Shown here: positions 28,377 through 37,191 of the stretch, piece after piece
Layout: the number at the start of each line of letters is the position of its first letter
Numbering within the stretch: position 1 is the stretch's first letter
Assembly: GCA_024508915.1 (NCBI GenBank)
Contig: JANINR010000014.1
Coordinates: 1-64,000, forward strand
From: Lysobacteraceae bacterium
Lineage (GTDB): Bacteria; Pseudomonadota; Gammaproteobacteria; Xanthomonadales; Xanthomonadaceae
DNA: 64,000 nucleotides
Direction: 5' to 3'
Position numbers and translations under genes: made by a program
Notes under the pieces: model-generated
The model's database searches: none
The model's input: only the letters and a program-made list of their open reading frames with translations
Told to the model about the DNA's origin: nothing

Positions 28377-29167
28377 TGCGCCTGATCGGCTACGTCCGCG
28401 TGAGCACCGACGAGCAGGCGAGGGCAGGGCACAGCCTCGCCATGCAGCCCGAGCGGCTGGCCGCCTACTGCCTGGCGCACCAGCACGTGCTGGTGGACGT
28501 GGTGATCGAGGCAGACGGGGTCAGCGGCAGCCTGCCGCTGGAGCGCCGCCCGGGCGGCCGTGACGTGCTGCGCCGGCTCAAGGCTGGCGAGGCGGACGGC
28601 ATCGTGGTGATCCGCCTCGAGCGCCTGTTCCGCGACATGCTCGACGGTCTGCTGTTCTTCCGGCGCACCGCGCGCCGCGGCGGGCTGGCCGTGCATTCGC
28701 TGGCCGAGCACGTCGACACCAGCACCGCGGCCGGGCGCCTGGCGCTCAATGTGCACCTGCTGATGGCCGACCACGACCGCGACAAGGGCGCCGAGCGCAC
28801 CGCCGAGGTCATGCAGGGGCTGCGGCGCGAGGGGAAAGTGTTCGGCCACGTGCCCTACGGCTGCGTCGACGTCGACGGTGCGCTGCGCCGCGACCCGGTG
28901 CGCTGGGCGGTGCGCGAGGACATCGTGGCGATGCACCGGGCGCAGGGGCTGAGCCTGGCGACCATCCGCAGCGTGCTGCGCGATCGCAGGATCGCGGCAC
29001 CCAACGGCGGCGCGCTCTGGGCCAAGTCCACCCTGGCCGAGCTGGTCCGCACGCATGGCTCGCTGGTGCATCTGCCGGTTCATGAGGGGGATGGTGGCGC
29101 GCCGCTCGCGCCGGCGCCTGATGCGGTGGCGTCAACGGGGGAACAGGGCCATGCAACCCGGCACTGA
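28376..29167 (+). CDS. Serine recombinase/resolvase family
   Basis: 263 aa; MRLIGYVRVSTDEQA N-terminus with catalytic Ser context; IVVIRLERLFRD. Confidence 0.9.
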   Translation: MRLIGYVRVSTDEQARAGHSLAMQPERLAAYCLAHQHVLVDVVIEADGVSGSLPLERRPGGRDVLRRLKAGEADGIVVIRLERLFRDMLDGLLFFRRTARRGGLAVHSLAEHVDTSTAAGRLALNVHLLMADHDRDKGAERTAEVMQGLRREGKVFGHVPYGCVDVDGALRRDPVRWAVREDIVAMHRAQGLSLATIRSVLRDRRIAAPNGGALWAKSTLAELVRTHGSLVHLPVHEGDGGAPLAPAPDAVASTGEQGHATRH

Positions 29168-29360
29168 CCGTCCGCGCCTCGCCAGCCAGGCGCACGCCAT
29201 GGCCCACGAAATCCTCGCGCTGCGCGAGGCCTCCCGCCGCATCAGCGCGGCGGACATGCCGGGCACCGAGTCCTCGCATGCGCTGGCGATCCTCGCCGAC
29301 ATGATCCACGCCCGGAAGGACAAGGTCACGGGCATCGCCGAGCAGGTGACCCATGGCTAA
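29151..29360 (+). CDS. Phage hypothetical protein
   Basis: 69 aa; overlaps neighbours. Confidence 0.5.
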   Translation: MQPGTDRPRLASQAHAMAHEILALREASRRISAADMPGTESSHALAILADMIHARKDKVTGIAEQVTHG

Positions 29361-29595
29361 GGCCCGGCCCGTCGCGATCCCGTTCCTCACCATCGAGTCC
29401 GCACCGGACAACCGCACGCTGTGCGACCGCATGGCCGACGTGCTGTCCGAGTCGCATCGCGAGGACACCCCGGAAGAGTTCCGCCTGGGCCTGCTGCAGG
29501 GCGCCCTGGCGATCGCGCTGCCGCAGTGGCGGGCGATGGAAACCCAACCCAAGGCGCCCGCGCGGCGCCACACCAGGAGCCAAGGCCATGCGTGA
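29353..29595 (+). CDS. Phage hypothetical protein
   Basis: 80 aa; operon-like overlaps. Confidence 0.5.
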   Translation: MAKARPVAIPFLTIESAPDNRTLCDRMADVLSESHREDTPEEFRLGLLQGALAIALPQWRAMETQPKAPARRHTRSQGHA

Positions 29596-30208
29596 TACCC
29601 GCGCGCAGGTGATCCATGCGCATGTCCTCACCGCGCTGCGCCACAGCGGCCTCGACCAGGCGGATTTCGCCGACAGCGTCGCCGCGCTCTACACCGCGCG
29701 CACGCCGCTGCACGCGCGCGGCATCGAGTTCCACCAGCACCAGCGCGGCAGCAACCCCTACGACGTGAAGCGCGCGAACGAGCAGCTGCTGTTCCGCATG
29801 CTCAAGCCGGGCGGCGCGGTGCGCATGCCGGCCGAGATCGAAGAGGCCGTGGTGCTGTCGCTGCCGCCGCCGTACCGCGACGAGTGCCTCGCCGAGCTGG
29901 CCGCGCGCTACGGGCTGATGGCGGCGCCGCTGCCGGCCGCGGCCGATGCCGACCTGGCCGAGAAGGTGAAGTCGCCGTGCGAGCTGATGCGCCGCGGCGC
30001 GGCCGCCGTCGAGCGCATCGCGCCGATGCTGGAGGACGGGCGCATCGGCCCCGAGGACCGCGCGCACTTCGCCGACGCGCTGCAGGCGCTCAACGGCGTC
30101 GTCAGCTGCTGCACGACGCTGATCTCGCAGATCGCCGACGCCATGCGGGAGGACGGCGGGCACCAGGCCGAGCCGGTGCGCTACGTCATCGGCGGCGGCG
30201 AGCGCTGA
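29588..30208 (+). CDS. Phage hypothetical protein, possible CII-like regulator
   Basis: 206 aa; early-region position; family assignment weak. Confidence 0.5.
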   Translation: MRDTRAQVIHAHVLTALRHSGLDQADFADSVAALYTARTPLHARGIEFHQHQRGSNPYDVKRANEQLLFRMLKPGGAVRMPAEIEEAVVLSLPPPYRDECLAELAARYGLMAAPLPAAADADLAEKVKSPCELMRRGAAAVERIAPMLEDGRIGPEDRAHFADALQALNGVVSCCTTLISQIADAMREDGGHQAEPVRYVIGGGER

Positions 30209-30951
30209 TGGCGGCCGTGATCGACATGGACCGCGAGCGCCATTCCCGCGATCCCCTGGCCGCGCTCGAGGCGGCCATCCGGCGCCACGTGGCGCTGCTG
30301 TTCCCGGCGACCGCGCGAGCGTTGCGCGCTGCCGCGGTGGAGGCCACCAGCCCGCACCAAGACGGGCCTGACCGTGCGATCACCACCGCGGCAGCGCGGA
30401 GCGCTTGCTCCGAATCCCTTCATGGAGCGCAGTCATGCACGACGAACAGTTCGTCATCGGCCAGTCCGTCCACATCGCCGGCAACGGCCTCTTCGGCAAG
30501 GTCAAGGCCATCTACACCGACGTCGGCGGCACCCAGTATTCCGTGGAATACGCCGATTCGAATGGTCTCATCACCGATCGCTATTTCCGCGGTAACGAGA
30601 TCGCCGCGGCCTGAGCGCGGACGGATGAAAAGCGAAACGCCGGCGGTTGCACCCGCCGGCGTCTCTGAAGTGCCCACCCGTGACCGGAGTGAAGCGATGA
30701 ACACCGTAGCACAGCCGGCGGCGACTGCCCAGCCGGCGCACGCGCTCGACTGGCCGGCGCTGACCGCCGCCCTCGACCGCCACGAATCCGCCCAGCGCCG
30801 CGCCCTGGTGGCGTGGCACAGCAAGAAGAGCATGAGCGTGCTCGACCGCGAGATCGCGGAACAGCCGCATTTCCCGCTGATCCCCTGCAACGACAACGCC
30901 CGCGCCTTCGCGCCGGCGCGAGGCGCCCCGGCGCCGGCGGGGTGCGCATGA
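30208..30951 (+). CDS. Uncertain early ORF; frame stays open across two other genes
   Basis: MAAVIDMDRERHSRDPLAALEAAIRRHVALLF start looks real, but downstream sequence reads as out-of-frame translation. Confidence 0.2.
   Translation: MAAVIDMDRERHSRDPLAALEAAIRRHVALLFPATARALRAAAVEATSPHQDGPDRAITTAAARSACSESLHGAQSCTTNSSSSASPSTSPATASSARSRPSTPTSAAPSIPWNTPIRMVSSPIAISAVTRSPRPERGRMKSETPAVAPAGVSEVPTRDRSEAMNTVAQPAATAQPAHALDWPALTAALDRHESAQRRALVAWHSKKSMSVLDREIAEQPHFPLIPCNDNARAFAPARGAPAPAGCA
30435..30614 (+). CDS. Small KOW/SH3-like phage protein
   Basis: 59 aa; VIGQSVHIAGNGLFGKVKAIYTDVGGTQYSVEYADSNGLITDRYFRGNEI. Confidence 0.65.
   Translation: MHDEQFVIGQSVHIAGNGLFGKVKAIYTDVGGTQYSVEYADSNGLITDRYFRGNEIAAA
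30637..30662 (+). terminator. 10-bp stem GC-rich hairpin
   Basis: ACGCCGGCGG-TTGCAC-CCGCCGGCGT after the KOW-like ORF; no T-tract. Confidence 0.5.
30697..30951 (+). CDS. Phage hypothetical protein
   Basis: 84 aa; ATG after the hairpin. Confidence 0.5.
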   Translation: MNTVAQPAATAQPAHALDWPALTAALDRHESAQRRALVAWHSKKSMSVLDREIAEQPHFPLIPCNDNARAFAPARGAPAPAGCA

Positions 30952-31172
30952 GCCGCCGGACGCCCAGCCAGATGGCCGCGCTCGATGCCGCCCAGCGCGC
31001 TACATGCCGCGCGGTGCAGGCGCGCGAGGCCGCCATCCTGCGCGCGCAGGCGACCCGTCGCATCGCGCTGTTCGTCCTGCTCGGCGTTGCGCTGCTGACC
31101 GGCGCGGCCGTCGTGTGCACGGTGATGGTCGTCGGCGACCAGGCGGCGAAGGAACAGGGGAGGGCGGCCTGA
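30948..31172 (+). CDS. Small membrane protein
   Basis: 74 aa with one TM. Confidence 0.55.
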   Translation: MSRRTPSQMAALDAAQRATCRAVQAREAAILRAQATRRIALFVLLGVALLTGAAVVCTVMVVGDQAAKEQGRAA

Positions 31173-32077
31173 TGTTCTTCCGTAACCTCACCCTGTTCCG
31201 CTTCCCCGTTGCGCTCGACCTCTCCGACATCGAGGCCCGCCTGGCGGCCTGCGCGCTGAAGCCGGTCGGCGCGCTGGAGCTGTCGTCGCGGGGCTTCGTC
31301 CCGCCGTTCGGCCGCGACGCCACGGCGCTGTCGCACTGCGTCGGCGACGCGGTCTGGCTCACCCTCGGCACCGAGGACAAGCTGCTGCCGGCATCGGTGG
31401 TCAACGACCGCCTGCAGAAGAAGCTCGCCGAACTGGAGCAGCGAGAAGGGCGCCGCCCCGGCGGCCGCACCCGCAAGCGCCTGAAGGAAGACCTGGTGCA
31501 CGAGCTGCTGCCGCAGGCCTTCGTGCGCCCCGGCCGCATCGACGCCATGCTCGACCTGCAGCGCGGCCTGTGCGTGGTCGACACGACCGCGCGGAAGCAG
31601 GCCGAGGCCGTGGTGTCGGAGATCCGGAACGCGCTGGGCAGCTTCCCGGCCCTGCCGCTGAATGCCGAGGTCGCGCCGCGGGCCGTGCTGACTGCCTGGG
31701 TGGCCGGCGAGCCGCTGCCCGAGGGTCTGACCCTCGGCGACGAATGCGAGCTGCGTGATGCAGCCGACCGCGGCGCCTGCTGGAAGGGCACCCGCGCCGA
31801 GCTGATGGGCGGCGAGGTCCGCGAGCATCTGGAAGCCGGCAAGCAGGTCACCCGCCTGGCGGTGAACCTCGACGACCACGTGTCCTTCGTCTTCGGCGAA
31901 GACCTGGTCGTGCGCAAGTTCCGCCTGCTCGATGGTGCGGTGGATGCACTGGAATCCGTCGATCGCGACGACCTACACGCCGAACTCGACGCGCGCTTCG
32001 CGCTGATGGCCGGCGAGGTAGGGCGGTTGTTCGACGTGCTGGCGCCGGCGTTCAAGCTCAGCGCCGCGGAGGCCTGA
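31172..32077 (+). CDS. rdgC: Phage-encoded RdgC-like recombination-associated protein
   Basis: 301 aa; MFFRNLTLFRF start and GFVPPFGRD, full-length RdgC-like pattern. Confidence 0.9.
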   Translation: MFFRNLTLFRFPVALDLSDIEARLAACALKPVGALELSSRGFVPPFGRDATALSHCVGDAVWLTLGTEDKLLPASVVNDRLQKKLAELEQREGRRPGGRTRKRLKEDLVHELLPQAFVRPGRIDAMLDLQRGLCVVDTTARKQAEAVVSEIRNALGSFPALPLNAEVAPRAVLTAWVAGEPLPEGLTLGDECELRDAADRGACWKGTRAELMGGEVREHLEAGKQVTRLAVNLDDHVSFVFGEDLVVRKFRLLDGAVDALESVDRDDLHAELDARFALMAGEVGRLFDVLAPAFKLSAAEA

Positions 32078-32080
32078 GCC

Positions 32081-33040
32081 ATGCGCCCGGACCTCCGCAT
32101 CGTCCGCAACCTGGGCGTGAGCCCCATGGAGCTGCGCGACGGCATCCAGCACTACCTGCAGCGCAAGGCGGCGCGCGGCGCGCGCCCCAACACCATCGCC
32201 GCCTACGCCAGCGACCTGCGGCACTACGCCGAGTTCGCCGAGCGCCTGGGCCACGGCACGCTGGTGGCGGTGCAGTCGCAGCGCCATGTCGCCCGGTTCC
32301 TGGACGACCAGCACGCGCAGCGCATCAAGCCGCGCTCGCAGGCGCGGCGCCTGAGCGTGCTGCGTGGGTTCTTCCAGCACGCGCAGCGCGAGGGCTGGAT
32401 CGGGCACGACCCGACCGCCGACGAGGCCGTCCGCTTCCAGGCGCCGCGCGTGATCGCCCCGGAGATGGAAGAACTGCATGCCGTCGTCGATGCCATCCCG
32501 CGCACCGGCGCCCTGAACCTCCGCGACCGGGCGCTGCTGCGCCTGGCGCTCGACAGCGGCATGCGCATCAGCCAGTGCGCGGTGCTGGACATCCCGGGCG
32601 TCGGCAGCCCGTTCACCGTGGATCTGCCGCGCGGCCTGGCGCACACCCTCGGCAAGGGCGGCGACGCCGAGACGAAGTGCCTCAACGAGCGCACCGTCGC
32701 CATGATCGAGGACTGGCTGGCCGTCCGCGCCGACATCGCCACGCCGGGGCATCACGCGCTGTTCGTGAGCCAGCGTGGCACGCGCCTGTGCCGCGGCTCG
32801 CTGCACACCATCTGCAAGGCGCGCGGCGCCGCCGCCGGCGTGCCGGGCCTGCACTTCCACCTGATCCGCCACCGCCGCGGCGCGATGGTCATCGAGGCCT
32901 GCGGCGACAAGGTCGGCCAGCAGTTCCTCGAGCACTCCAGCCTGGCGTCGACGAGCCACTACGGCCGCCACGCCAACAACACCACCTTCGCGATGCTGCG
33001 CGACCGCGCGGACATCGACGCCCATCGGAGGCACGCATGA
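32081..33040 (+). CDS. Second tyrosine recombinase (XerC/D-like)
   Basis: 319 aa; SAM-like N-terminus; SGMRISQ, GKGGDAETK, HLIRH, LEHSSLASTSHYGR. Confidence 0.85.
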   Translation: MRPDLRIVRNLGVSPMELRDGIQHYLQRKAARGARPNTIAAYASDLRHYAEFAERLGHGTLVAVQSQRHVARFLDDQHAQRIKPRSQARRLSVLRGFFQHAQREGWIGHDPTADEAVRFQAPRVIAPEMEELHAVVDAIPRTGALNLRDRALLRLALDSGMRISQCAVLDIPGVGSPFTVDLPRGLAHTLGKGGDAETKCLNERTVAMIEDWLAVRADIATPGHHALFVSQRGTRLCRGSLHTICKARGAAAGVPGLHFHLIRHRRGAMVIEACGDKVGQQFLEHSSLASTSHYGRHANNTTFAMLRDRADIDAHRRHA

Positions 33041-33324
33041 ACGACGTCATCGCGCGCGGCACCTGCACGCAGCGGCAGATGCGCCACCCGGCCGGCACGT
33101 TCCCGACGTGCCCGAGTTGCCGTCGCGAGCCCAAGCACATCCTCGACGGCCGCCGCCGGCCGGTGGGGGGGCATCTGCTGTCTTGCGCCTGCGGCGACAC
33201 TCCGAAGGCCGACGACCTCGCCGCAGCGCTGAACACCTGGTGCCGCGCGCACGGCGTCGCCGTGCCGGTGTTCGCGCCGCACGACGCGAAGGTGGCGCAG
33301 ATGCGCCCGCGGAGCGCCCGATGA
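33037..33324 (+). CDS. Zn-binding small protein, weakly Lar-like
   Basis: 95 aa; CPSCRREP...CACGDTPKADDLAAALNTW. Confidence 0.55.
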   Translation: MNDVIARGTCTQRQMRHPAGTFPTCPSCRREPKHILDGRRRPVGGHLLSCACGDTPKADDLAAALNTWCRAHGVAVPVFAPHDAKVAQMRPRSAR

Positions 33325-33698
33325 GCGGCCGCATCCCCATGACGCAGCGCATCCTGGATGCGCTGGCGAAGACCAGGCGCCCGATGACGCAGCTCGAGCT
33401 ACGCGTCTACACCGGGCTGCCGGCGCGCGCGTTGCAGAACGCGCTGATGCACCTGCTCGACGATGGCCGGGTCGAGCGCGAGGGCGACGACCGGCGACGC
33501 ACGCGGGCGGCTCTCTATTCGCTGCCGCTCGTCGGGCCGCCGCGTGTGGCGCCTGGCAAGCCCCTCGGCCTTCGCAACGGCCTGCTGCACGAGGAACCGG
33601 CGATCGCACCCACCTGGCCGGCGCCGCGCGGCGCCGCCCCTTTCCTCGGCAGGCCGCTAGTCGCGGCGCCGTTCCATCTGGAGGTTTCCCGATGCTGA
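33321..33698 (+). CDS. Winged-helix-like phage protein
   Basis: 125 aa; TQRILDALAKTRRPMTQLELRVYTGLPARALQNALMHLLDDGRVER. Confidence 0.5.
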   Translation: MSGRIPMTQRILDALAKTRRPMTQLELRVYTGLPARALQNALMHLLDDGRVEREGDDRRRTRAALYSLPLVGPPRVAPGKPLGLRNGLLHEEPAIAPTWPAPRGAAPFLGRPLVAAPFHLEVSRC

Positions 33699-34249
33699 CC
33701 CAGATCCAGCGCGACGCGATGAAGCGCGCGCAGGCCGGCGATTTCAGCCTGGCCGATGCCATCGAAGTGCTGCACCCGGATCGCCGCTATTTCAACGGTG
33801 AGCGCCTGCTGGGCGGCATCTCGCAGGGCGGTCGGCTCCAGTATTTCGCCTACGGCAACAACCCCGTCTGCGACGAATGCAAAGACGGCAAGGTGGAATG
33901 CGAGGAATGCGACGACGGCGACGCCACCTGCGCGTCCTGCGGGCACGTCGGCCCGTGCAAGGAATGCAATGGCCTCGGTAAGGTCGACTGCGACAACTGC
34001 GGCGGCAGCGGCATCGTCGATGCAGGCTTGCCGCGCGATGAAGGCGACTGGGCCTACGTCGTGTCGCTCAACGGCGACGTGATCTTCAACGGCGCCGTGA
34101 ACGCATTTTCGGATACCCCCCCCCTCGAAATTACACTGACAGAGGCGCGCGCGCAGAAAATCGTCGATGCGTACAACGCCGAGGGCGACGCCACGACGGC
34201 GCCTGTCCAGTCCTCGCTCGCGGTTGCTGAGCAGGCGGTGGCCGCATGA
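33692..34249 (+). CDS. DnaJ-type zinc-finger phage protein
   Basis: 185 aa; CDECKDGKVECEECDDGDATCASCGHVGPCKECNGLGKVDCDNCGGSG. Confidence 0.75.
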   Translation: MLTQIQRDAMKRAQAGDFSLADAIEVLHPDRRYFNGERLLGGISQGGRLQYFAYGNNPVCDECKDGKVECEECDDGDATCASCGHVGPCKECNGLGKVDCDNCGGSGIVDAGLPRDEGDWAYVVSLNGDVIFNGAVNAFSDTPPLEITLTEARAQKIVDAYNAEGDATTAPVQSSLAVAEQAVAA

Positions 34250-35349
34250 AGACCATCACCGTCCAAGCCGCAGACCTGGCCGCTGCCCTAAAGCACGGCG
34301 TCGCGCCGGCGCGTTCCACGCTCACCACCATCCTGCATGCGCGCCTGCGCGTCGATGGCGACCAGCTGCGCGTCGAGACCACCGACACCGAGGTCTGGGC
34401 GCAGGCGGCGCTGCCCGTGCGCGGCGACGCCGACTTCGACATCCTGCTGCGCGACGACCTGCTGCGCAGCGCCGCCGCGGCCTCCAGCGGCGAGATCGTC
34501 ATCCAGGAAGATGGCAAGGTCCGCAATGGGCGCAGCCGCTATGCGATCCCGGCACTGCCTGGCGCCGAATTTCCGACCGCCGACGACGCCGCCTGGACGC
34601 CCGTGACGCTCGATGCCGCGGCGCTGGCCGCCGCGTTGCGCGCCACCAGCTACGGCGGCGACGCTGACAGCCCCAACCATGCCTTCCGCGCCGTGGTCGT
34701 GACCAAGGGCCTGATCTGGGCCACCGACGCGAAGCAGATCGCCGCCGTCGCGATCGACTACGACGGTCCGAGCATCGCCGTCCCGGTGGCACAGGTGCCG
34801 CGCGTGGCTGCCGCACTGGAGCAGCCTGGCGCACGGGTCGAGGTCGCCGGCGGGCTCGCCACCAGCGCGGGCCTGCTGCGCATCGTCGGCGACGACACGC
34901 AGGTGAGTCTCCGCCTCCTGGCGGCGCCGGGCACCGACGTCGCGGGCGCCATCCGCGGCATCGAGATCGGTCCCGCCAGCGCAACGCTGCGGCGCGAGGC
35001 GTTGATCACCGCGCTCCGGCGGTTCATGCCCTTCGTGTCCTTCAACCTGGGCAAGCGCCTGCCGACCGCCTCGCTGGCGCTGGAAGAGGGTGTGCTGACG
35101 CTGCTCGACCGCAAGGCCGAGTTCCAGGAGGAATTGCTCGACGTCCTCGCCGCCGAGTCCGATGGCACCTGGCGCGTCACCTTCGACCCGAAGCGACTGC
35201 TGCTCGCGCTGCAGGCCATCACCACGGACACCATCCAGCTGTTCCCGCGCGCCTCCGGCGTCGGCGTACGGACGAACCTGATCTGCCTCGTACCGACAGG
35301 GCAGGAGCTCACGGACGTCGCCCACGTGCTCGCACCCATCACGGAGTAG
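34246..35349 (+). CDS. DNA polymerase III beta subunit (sliding clamp) homolog
   Basis: 367 aa; VQAADLAAALKHG...LTTILHARLRVDGDQLRVETTDTEVWAQA...GRSRYAIPALPGAEFPTAD; DnaN-like domain pattern. Confidence 0.8.
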   Translation: MKTITVQAADLAAALKHGVAPARSTLTTILHARLRVDGDQLRVETTDTEVWAQAALPVRGDADFDILLRDDLLRSAAAASSGEIVIQEDGKVRNGRSRYAIPALPGAEFPTADDAAWTPVTLDAAALAAALRATSYGGDADSPNHAFRAVVVTKGLIWATDAKQIAAVAIDYDGPSIAVPVAQVPRVAAALEQPGARVEVAGGLATSAGLLRIVGDDTQVSLRLLAAPGTDVAGAIRGIEIGPASATLRREALITALRRFMPFVSFNLGKRLPTASLALEEGVLTLLDRKAEFQEELLDVLAAESDGTWRVTFDPKRLLLALQAITTDTIQLFPRASGVGVRTNLICLVPTGQELTDVAHVLAPITE

Positions 35350-35352
35350 CCC

Positions 35353-35613
35353 ATGTCGAAGCGGCAGAACGACAAGCTGTTGGAGGCGCTGAAGCAGCGC
35401 CCGATGACGGCCGGCGAGATCTGGAAGGAACTCGGCATCGCGCGCGCCAGCGCCCGCGTGCTGGATCTCCGTCGCGAGGGTCACGACATCCGCAGCGAAC
35501 CCATCACCGTGCGCACGCGCGACGGCGAGGCCCGTGTGGCGCTGTACAAGTTCGCGAGCCCGCAGCAGCTGCTGATCCCGACGACGCCGGGCCGCGGGGT
35601 CATGGCCGCATGA
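35353..35613 (+). CDS. Winged-helix-like small protein
   Basis: 86 aa; RPMTAGEIWKELGIARASARVLDLRREGHDI. Confidence 0.6.
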   Translation: MSKRQNDKLLEALKQRPMTAGEIWKELGIARASARVLDLRREGHDIRSEPITVRTRDGEARVALYKFASPQQLLIPTTPGRGVMAA

Positions 35614-35855
35614 TCGCCCGCGCGCTCTCCCGCAACCAGCGCGAGTGCCTGAGCCAGGCGGCGCGCTACCCGTACCTGCAGCGCACGCGCGCCGGCTACC
35701 AGGGCAACGGCGCGACCGGCCGCGACTGCATCGAGTATTTCAAGTCGCGCACGGTGTTCGCGCTCGAGCGCGAGGGCCTGCTGGCGGCGGTGGAGCAGGG
35801 GTCCACCAACACCTACCGCATCACCGATGCGGGCCGGGCCGAGGCGCCGCGGTGA
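35610..35855 (+). CDS. Phage hypothetical protein, HTH-like
   Basis: 81 aa; overlapping start. Confidence 0.55.
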   Translation: MIARALSRNQRECLSQAARYPYLQRTRAGYQGNGATGRDCIEYFKSRTVFALEREGLLAAVEQGSTNTYRITDAGRAEAPR

Positions 35856-36061
35856 TCTTCGGATGGGAACGCACCCGCTGGGTCATGCACTGGCTCAGCG
35901 GAATCCTCCATCCCCCGCCGTGGGCCGTGCGCGGGGGATTGAAGGGGCGAAGCCTGGCGGCGCCCCGTGAAGCAACCGCCAGGACATCACCGACGCCGGC
36001 CGGCGTCGCTCCGCCAGCGAAGGGCGCGGGTTCGGAGCTGCACGGCCAGGTTCACGAGTAG
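35852..36061 (+). CDS. Possible small ORF, GTG start
   Basis: 69 aa; GTGA overlap; coincides with predicted hairpins, may be noncoding. Confidence 0.3.
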   Translation: MIFGWERTRWVMHWLSGILHPPPWAVRGGLKGRSLAAPREATARTSPTPAGVAPPAKGAGSELHGQVHE

Positions 36062-36087
36062 GGCGCCCCGGCAGCTGCCGGGGCGCC
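36062..36087. terminator. 26-bp perfect palindrome GGCGCCCCGGCAGCTGCCGGGGCGCC
   Basis: Perfect self-complementarity; just upstream of the SD at 36091. Confidence 0.5.
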
Positions 36088-36103
36088 ATTGAGGGAAGGG
36101 GAC

Positions 36104-36682
36104 ATGCTCAAGTTCATCGCTGCGAAGCTCTTCGCGCTGCTGTACACCCGCGTCGCCGAAGCGCGCGCGCCCGATTTCGTGATCGGCGCCGACAGCCCGG
36201 GCGGCGCCTATCTGCTCCGCTGGTACCTCACGCCTTGGCGCACCTGGTACCGCGACGTGCGCGAAGACCAGCGCAGCGCCTGGGCGCGCTTCGCGGTTCG
36301 CGCGTCGCGCTGGCTGCCGAACCTGTACCTGCACTGCTTCCTGCGCGACGACGACGATCGCGCACTGCACGACCACCCGTCGTGGGCAGTGAGCTTCATC
36401 CTCGACACGGGCTACATCGAGCACACGATCGACGCCGGCGGCATCCACCGGCGCATGCGCTATTGGGCCGGCGACCTGCGCTTCCTGCCGACCCGGCACA
36501 CCCATCGCATCGAGCTGCTGCGCGATCTGCCCTCGCGCCGTTCGAAGCCTTGCTGGACGCTGTTCCTGTTCGGGCCGACCGTGCGCAACTGGGGATTCCA
36601 TTGTCCCGAGAAGGGCTGGGTGCCGTGGCAGGAGTTCACCGCCGCCGGCAAGCCGGGCGAAGTCGGGCAGGGGTGCGACTGA
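36104..36682 (+). CDS. Cupin-like phage protein
   Basis: 192 aa; ALHDHPSWAVSFIL...YWAGDLRFLPTRHTHRIEL...TLFLFGPTVRNWGFHCP. Confidence 0.65.
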   Translation: MLKFIAAKLFALLYTRVAEARAPDFVIGADSPGGAYLLRWYLTPWRTWYRDVREDQRSAWARFAVRASRWLPNLYLHCFLRDDDDRALHDHPSWAVSFILDTGYIEHTIDAGGIHRRMRYWAGDLRFLPTRHTHRIELLRDLPSRRSKPCWTLFLFGPTVRNWGFHCPEKGWVPWQEFTAAGKPGEVGQGCD

Positions 36683-37191
36683 TGGAACACCAGACCCTGC
36701 GCTCCGCTGGCCTTAGCGCCTGCGGTCGCTACCGCTATTGGCTCACCCGTTTCTGGGCACCCATCGCCACGGTCCGCCCGCTGATGTTCATCATGCTCAA
36801 CCCGAGCACCGCCGACGCCGACAAGGACGACCCCACCATCCGCCGCTGCATCGGCTTCGCGCAGCGCCTGGGCTTCACCGGCATCGCCGTCGTCAACCTG
36901 TTCGCCTACCGCGCGACCGCGCCGGCGGACCTGAAGCGCGCCGGCTGGCCGCAGGGGCCGGACAACCTGGCGACCGTGCTGGAGATCGCCGCGCACACGA
37001 GAAAGCAGGGCGGCGCCATCGTCCTCGCCTGGGGCGCGCACGCGCGCGGGCGGCCGGAGGTTGCGTCGTACGTGGCCGCGCTGATCGGCGCCGGCCACGA
37101 CCTCCACGTGCTGCAGCGGACGGCCGACGGCACGCCGCGGCACCCGCTGATGCTGCCGTACACCTGCACGCTGCAGAGGTTGCCGGCATGA
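36682..37191 (+). CDS. DUF1643-like protein
   Basis: 169 aa; LMFIMLNPSTADADKDDPTIRRCIGFAQRLGFTGIAVVNLFAYRAT. Confidence 0.8.
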   Translation: MEHQTLRSAGLSACGRYRYWLTRFWAPIATVRPLMFIMLNPSTADADKDDPTIRRCIGFAQRLGFTGIAVVNLFAYRATAPADLKRAGWPQGPDNLATVLEIAAHTRKQGGAIVLAWGAHARGRPEVASYVAALIGAGHDLHVLQRTADGTPRHPLMLPYTCTLQRLPA

